The position numbers were made by a program, and so were the translations under genes. From the NCBI GenBank assembly GCA_023052935.1, contig CM041292.1:142875143-142939142 (forward strand): 64,000 bases of DNA, in the 5' to 3' direction. The DNA comes from Piezodorus guildinii. Lineage: Eukaryota; Arthropoda; Insecta; Hemiptera; Pentatomidae. The stretch's first letter is position 1. Each line of letters starts with the position of its first letter. This document shows positions 58,425-64,000 of the stretch, one piece after another. The notes beneath the pieces were generated by a model. It was given only the letters and a program-made list of their open reading frames with translations, did no database searches and was not told the origin of the DNA.

Positions 58425-58790
58425 TAGATCTCTACTTTTCATCTTGCGCCTAGATTCCTCTGAAGCAGTCCCCACCCGGAGACCCGAACGGGGGACTAGT
58501 TTACTTCCGGATAATGGCCGTTTTACCTCAGAGGAATCCATGACTGTTTGTGGTATTTTGTGAACTAAAATATGTGAGTAGGGCGTTCGAACCTACGTCA
58601 CTCCCTCCAGCAAGCCTGGAGGGCCGCTCTCATTGTTGGTCAGCGAGTCCATCGGACTTAGCCGGGAGGAGCTTCCGAGGAAATTCCACCGACCATCCCC
58701 ACATCCGCCACCCGTGGGACGCTCCCCATACGCGGTAATGAGATCCGCGCGAGGTAAGGCTTCAAAAAGTTTCCTAAAATGCAATATTAG
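58425..58790. other. GC-richer unidentified repeat-like patch
   Basis: Contains hairpins: AGATTCCTCTGA/TCAGAGGAATC (58450-58540), CTCCAGCAAGCCTGGAG (58605-58621) and GTAGG..CCTAC around GCGTTCGAA (58577-58595). On the minus strand the last is B-box-like (TAGGTTCGAACGCCC). It could be a tRNA-derived SINE of another family. Only one copy is in the window. Confidence 0.35.
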
Positions 58791-59683
58791 TAGTAATATA
58801 CATTTGAAAAGCGCAAAATTTTGGAAAACCTAATATCCAATAAAATAAGTTGTACAAGTTAACATAATTTCAATATAAGCCGAAAAACTTATGCGTATAT
58901 GTTATTTGTAATGTTTCTAATAAAGGAGGTTATGAGATTTAGTGATCCGCCGTACAGTATCGTTCAAATTTATATTCTTCCATACAGTACGCAAGATTTT
59001 TAGATTCACTCATTATGCCCCGAAACAGAAAGCTTTTTTAAAATTTTAAGAAAATAAGATCTATTAATGGTCAATGAAAAAAATATTAAAAAGTAAAGGG
59101 AATAATTTTTCTCAGCATTTATATATATTTATACCTCTACTGTTGCTAAAAACCAGTGTGATCTATGATTCAGGAAGTGTACAAATAAAAAAATTTAAGT
59201 TCATCGCCTGAAAGTATTATTTCATAGAGGTCGGGAGGATGCTAGTTTTAAATAAATTACTATTACTATTTTCTGATTCTTTACTAAATAAATAATAATT
59301 TATGAAGGTAAACAACGGCCTTTGAAAAGTTTAGTCAAATCATAAAGAAAAACAAAATCATTAACGAACGTTTCAGTGCTATAAAATCCTGAAAAACATA
59401 TTTATTTTTTTCCTTTTGGTTATCAAAATTTTAAAATGATACTCAATTACCATGCAACTACAAAAATCTTTCATTTTTTCAATGGAAAACATGAAATTTA
59501 AATTGAATTTTCCAGTTTATATTCAAGACTTTACCATCCTAATATGCAGATAATTATTTTATTCACTCTGGTTATTAAAAACAATTTTAAAATGACGTTT
59601 ATAATTAATTATAAACTTATAAGTAATTATATTAATTAAATGTTCAGGTGATAAATTAAGAGTGTATATTATTATTTGGAATA

Positions 59684-59766
<83 letters not shown>

Positions 59767-60112
59767 CTATTGTTCTTAGGTTTCAGTCAATGAACAAACA
59801 ATTTTATTTATGCGTCGTTTCGAAAATTTATTGTTCTCATAATCATGCCTTAACAGTGGAAAAACAAAAAACAGAACATTAATATTATTATACAATAATT
59901 AATATATGATGCTATTGTTAGAGATATATTGAAAAGAATACATTGAACAAAGAATACTCATATAGTAGGTAGGTAGATATTTCAATTAGAATTTACATTA
60001 AAGATATTATTAGAAAGTTACTTACAATTTTGGACAAAATTGTGTCTTAAATAGACATATGTGTAGACCACAAACTTTGAAAGAACACTGAAGGAACGTT
60101 ACAAAGCAAAAT

Positions 60113-60115
<3 letters not shown>
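58791..60115. other. AT-rich spacer with microsatellite
   Basis: (TA)n at 59689-59762. No gene. Confidence 0.5.
59689..59762. repeat. (TA)n microsatellite
   Basis: About 37 TA units. Confidence 0.95.

Positions 60116-60171
<56 letters not shown>
60116..60171. repeat. (TA)n microsatellite left of mariner M3
   Basis: Continuous TA tract ending at the mariner's left TIR. It resumes after the right TIR at 61440. Confidence 0.95.
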
Positions 60172-60174
<3 letters not shown>

Positions 60175-61433
60175 GGTTGTTTCAAATGAAATGTCCGTTT
60201 CTGTAATTATAGTTTCTGAAACATAAAGGATTTTGCAGGTCTCTGTTGTTTTCTTCCAAATGTTTACATATTTAAAGTAAACAATTACTAATCATCTACC
60301 TTTGTATTATGAACATTAGCTTCCCAATCAATTGCCCACTTTTTAGTATACCTCCAAATATGAACATGGAAACACGCGATTTTCGAGTAATATGTTTGTA
60401 CGAGTTTAAACTGGACCATTCAGCAGCTGAGACCGCTAGAAATATTTGTAAGGCGTTTAGGGAAGGGAGTGTTAATGAACGGACCATTCGCCGTTGGTTT
60501 GCTAAGGTTTTAGCTATAGATACCGACTTAGAAAACTTGCCCCGGGGAAGACCTTCGTCCGTAATAGACAACGATGTCCTCGAACATACAGCAGAAGGAA
60601 ACCCCTACCAAACAGTTAAAGGACTCTCAGCACAACTAAATGCAAGTGCATCTACCGTTTCCAGACATTTAATGTGTATTGGGAAAGTAAAAAAGCTCGA
60701 TACATGGGTACCTCATGATCTCACTGAGCGGCAGCAATTGAAACGCCTTGAGACCTGCGTTTCTTTCCTTGAAAGAATAATTACCTGCGATGAAAAATGG
60801 ATCGCATATGACAATCAGCGTCGGTCAGGGCAGTGGTTGAACATCGACGAAACCCAGGGCAAATGCCAAAACCGAAATTGCATCCCAAAAAATTTATAGT
60901 TACAGTATGGTGGTCCATGGCTGGGATAATTCATTATTCCTTTTTACCTTAAAGTGAAACCATTACCCCTACAACGTACTGCAATGAAATTGACCAAAGG
61001 CACACAAAATTAAAAAAAAAACAATCTGGATTGGTAAATTGGAAGAGTCCTATACTCTTACACGACAGCTCTAGACCCCATGTTTCAAAACATACCGTGC
61101 AAAAATTGAAAGAACTGGGCTACGAAGTTCTTTCTTCCGCACCTACTATATTCTCCCGACTTGTCTCCAACAGATTACATCCTGTTAAGGAATCTAGACA
61201 ACTTCGTCAAAGGAAAACTTTTTGAAAATGATGATCAAGTGAAAAGTGCGTTTTCAGATTTTGTTTCACTTCAAAGCTCAGAGTTTTTCAATTCGAGGAT
61301 AAAAAAGTTGGTGTCACGTTGGGAAAAATTTGTATAAAAAGAAGGTAAATACTTCGAATAAAATTATCTTGTTTTCATATCGTATGTTTAATAAAAATCT
61401 TTTACCTTGAAAACGGACATTTCATGTGACACA

Positions 61434-61439
<6 letters not shown>
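60172..61439 (+). mobile_element. Mariner copy M3, full length, inside a TA microsatellite
   Basis: 1268 bp. The left end TCGGGTTGTTTCAAATG and the right end ...ACATTTCATGTGACACAATC share ATGAAATGTCCGTTT. The outermost bases differ. TA flanks both sides, being part of a long (TA)n tract. Confidence 0.92.
60360..61361 (+). pseudogene. Mariner transposase pseudogene (M3)
   Basis: ATG 60360 opens METRDFRVICLYEFKLDHSA. RGRPSSVIDNDVLE, HLMCIGKVKKLDTWVPHDL and TCDEKWIAYDN (first catalytic Asp near 60790) follow, and the frame is open to 60899. A 28-bp deletion relative to M2 near 60763 removes part of the linker before the first Asp. LLHDSSRPH near 61055 is the second Asp block with Asn changed to Ser. 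A frameshift near 61135 disrupts the YSPDLSPTD block, which is readable in another frame. The normal stop is TAA 61359. It is inactive. Confidence 0.9.

Positions 61440-61510
<71 letters not shown>
61440..61510. repeat. (TA)n microsatellite right of mariner M3
   Basis: Continuation of the TA tract interrupted by M3, followed by a T-rich run. Confidence 0.95.
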
Positions 61511-61529
<19 letters not shown>

Positions 61530-64000
61530 TTTTTTATTTTTTTTTTTATTGAGGTTCAGTCATTAAATAAGCAATTTGTTTAGACTTTTATTGTTTTCAT
61601 ATTCTTGCCAATTTGAGATAATATAGTGTCTTGCATGGACCTGTTTGGACAATTCACAATACTTACAGACTGGTTTATTTATTTTTATTTGATTTTTGAT
61701 GTTTTTTTTGTTTTTTTTTTAGGTCACCAAAGCTGAGATGTCTAAAAGGATAACGGCAGAATCAGTAAGTAATTGATGTGCGGTATATAATTATATATAC
61801 TGACATAATATACTCTAATTTATTTAAATAATTTATTTTTTTAAATTATTATTGTTGTAAAGCAAACAAATTCTCTAATTGTAAAATTGTTGAAGATATA
61901 CGTCTTAAATGTTATCCTGTGTGAGAGTAGATATTTAAAAAACTCGTATTCCTATAAAATTAAGTTACATTTGCTTAAATTAAAAACAATAGTTGTCTCT
62001 GAACCAGTTGAAAAGTAAACTTAGCAAGTGAGAGAAAACCTGACGAATGTCATTTGGAAGCTGAGTCCCCATTGATGCCTTGTAATTGAATGGACTTCTA
62101 GGCAGAGGACAGTCACCCATAGATTCCATCTCGGCTAATGAAGTGAGTACTTCACAGCTGATTCTCTATTTTCTTCTTCTTCGAAAAGAATCCTATTACT
62201 AATCAAATTGAATGGCTTTTTACGCTCTCTATTACGCAAAGGGATAACTTACATAAATCCTTTCGAATGAAAATTTTCAATTAATCTTTGATAATCTAAC
62301 AATAGTCAAATGTTCATTTCCAGCCATTCATGCTACTATCACTGAATTATCGCTTTGATAAGTATATTTCATGTTCGGATAATTTTAATGACGAGTTATG
62401 TCTATGATTCAGTAAATAGGAAGAAGAAAGTTCGGAAGAATAGAATAGGATAGGAATAGTTCGAATATAACACAATTTAAGGTCCCTACACTCCGAAGAA
62501 GTTATCAATGAAACAGTAGGTTTGATGTTATTTCATATTTAAAGGGTTATAAGGATAAAACCTCGTAGTTAGTTTAGAAAGCAAATGCCTTCTTAGTTAA
62601 CTAATTAATCACCTCCCTTGGCACAAAATTAAGTTCACGAGCACTTTATATAAGACATTTTTACGTTACAGCATAAAAGTGCATACACATTTTATAGGAA
62701 AGAGAAGTGTGTCGGAACTGTAATTTTTTAACTTAAAAACTTCCTCTGAGGGTCGCAAAAATGGTAAATGAAAAACTTAACGGAGAATATTATTTCAAAA
62801 CTGATAATTAAAGGAAGCAATATTATAAACATTTAAAATTAATAATAGTATTAGCATTTTTTTCTTCAGTTGTTTATCTGCCTCTATCATTGGTCATTGA
62901 CGTAATCAAAATAATTATACTCGGTGGCAATACTCTTTAATGTTTACGAATTTTCTTCATCTTTCAGTTTGTCTTTCTTTCCTCAGTAATTTGTATTTTT
63001 TGAGATTCAATATATGTCTTTAGTTCAGATGGGTTTGTTTTTTTAATGCAACAAAGCATTGTGTTTTCTTCTGACAGCTTTCTAAAATATTCCATGTGAC
63101 GGTGGTACCAGTTACAACTGCACTGATGTGTTTTTAGTATGTACATTAGAGTTTAATTTTTTTTAGCGGCTTATCAAATATACTTTTTCTGCATTAGCTG
63201 CGGTTTTACTTGGTTCGCTTTTATTTAACAGTTTAAGAATTTTAGTTTTTCATATTTTGATGCCTCTTTTTGTTATAGATCCCTTGACATATATTTTATT
63301 GATATTAATATTTAATATTTAAATGCAAATAATTAAAGTACATTTTTTTTTTTCAAACTTCAAATCTTCAGTCCTACCTATGAGAAATAATAGTTACAAT
63401 CAGTAAGGACAGCCTGCGGGACGTTTTCCAAGATAAGGCAGGGCTTTTTCATCCCTCACCCGGTTCCGCTTTGTGAGATAGTCGTGTAGGACTTAGTTTC
63501 TCACTTGAGATCTGTTCTCTATTTCATCATCAATATATTTATCTCAGTAACGACGGTTCCAGACAGCAGGACTTTTCCTCAGAACACCCTCTGCACTACT
63601 CCTGTGTACTTTCTCATCGTCGTAGTGTATCTGAGTTGTCTGTGAGTGTCCCTAACATCATACCTCATTTCAGACCTACAAGTCCAGAAGCATGGTAGAC
63701 TACCTCATCGAATATATATTTAGAAATATTTTAAAAATTTCTTTCTACCGTACTTATTCGTTTCTTGCAGTCCTAAAACTCACACTAAGTAGCTAATTAT
63801 TTTGATGAAGTGATCAATTATTTCACGATTACTAGTCCATCGAACATACGATTAATTTTTGTTTTAACTAGTCTGTTATGTCTAAAAAATGACGAAAATA
63901 CATTTCATGCGGTTTAGAAACTCTTACTAATGACCGCCAGAAGAGCGAACGTCCAGCAAAACCACGTGGAGGCTGGTGGCCCACACGTTAAGATGGCTCT
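61511..64000. other. AT-rich terminal spacer, nothing recognised
   Basis: 63400-63690 and 63925-64000 are somewhat GC-richer. Neither shows a motif or open frame I can identify. A gene could begin beyond the window edge. Confidence 0.4.

Noticed and set aside
1..64000. LTR retrotransposon or Helitron
   Set aside because: I saw no long direct terminal repeats, gag/protease/integrase motifs or Rep/helicase motifs.

Overview
This window is AT-rich, intron-scale eukaryotic DNA with long (TA)n microsatellites and many decayed animal transposons. I found no host gene, rRNA, functional tRNA or CRISPR array that I can support. Nearly everything recognisable is transposable-element derived. The mix (several mariner and Tc1-like subfamilies, Jockey-like and RTE/CR1-like LINE 3' ends, tRNA-derived SINEs, foldback elements) fits an arthropod. 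A parasitic copepod (sea louse) is my best guess, but this is an inference from remembered family styles and was not tested.

Layout. 1-9 kb: two copies of a non-autonomous element with ACTTTCACTTACC-type ends ('family A'), a decayed Tc1-like transposase (minus strand) and a Jockey-like LINE 3' end. 9-16 kb: two tRNA-SINE copies, a GC-richer island, and a deletion derivative of a transposon with inverted ends (11759-12665). 16-20.5 kb: a LINE fragment, then the most distinctive element, 17160-20444. It has terminal inverted repeats of about 0.5 kb, a possible 3-bp target duplication (GGA), and a broken gene with XPG/PIN-like motifs and a C-terminal cysteine-rich CXC domain. 22-31 kb: half of a palindromic foldback element, a long open Jockey-like RT fragment, SINE copies, a LINE split by an insertion, an RTE-like LINE, and a family A element with a nested SINE. 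31-37 kb: a nearly complete mariner (31635-32923), a foldback repeat, and a second mariner lacking its right end. 38-53 kb: SINEs, LINE 3' ends, a ~180-bp tandem repeat, a 149-bp hairpin and GC-richer patches of unknown origin. 53.6-55.2 kb: one giant palindrome of about 1.56 kb, built from tRNA-SINE-like units and bounded by 21-bp minisatellites. 55.7-58.8 kb: a third mariner type, family A pieces and an RTE-like 3' end. 60.1-61.5 kb: a mariner sitting inside a (TA)n microsatellite. The last 2.5 kb holds nothing I recognise.

The genes do not form a pathway. They are parasites nested in one another: SINE in family A element, hairpin in mariner, insertion in LINE, mariner in microsatellite. 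All coding remnants are interrupted or truncated except the Jockey-like RT C-terminus at 24197-25140, which is open over roughly 314 codons.
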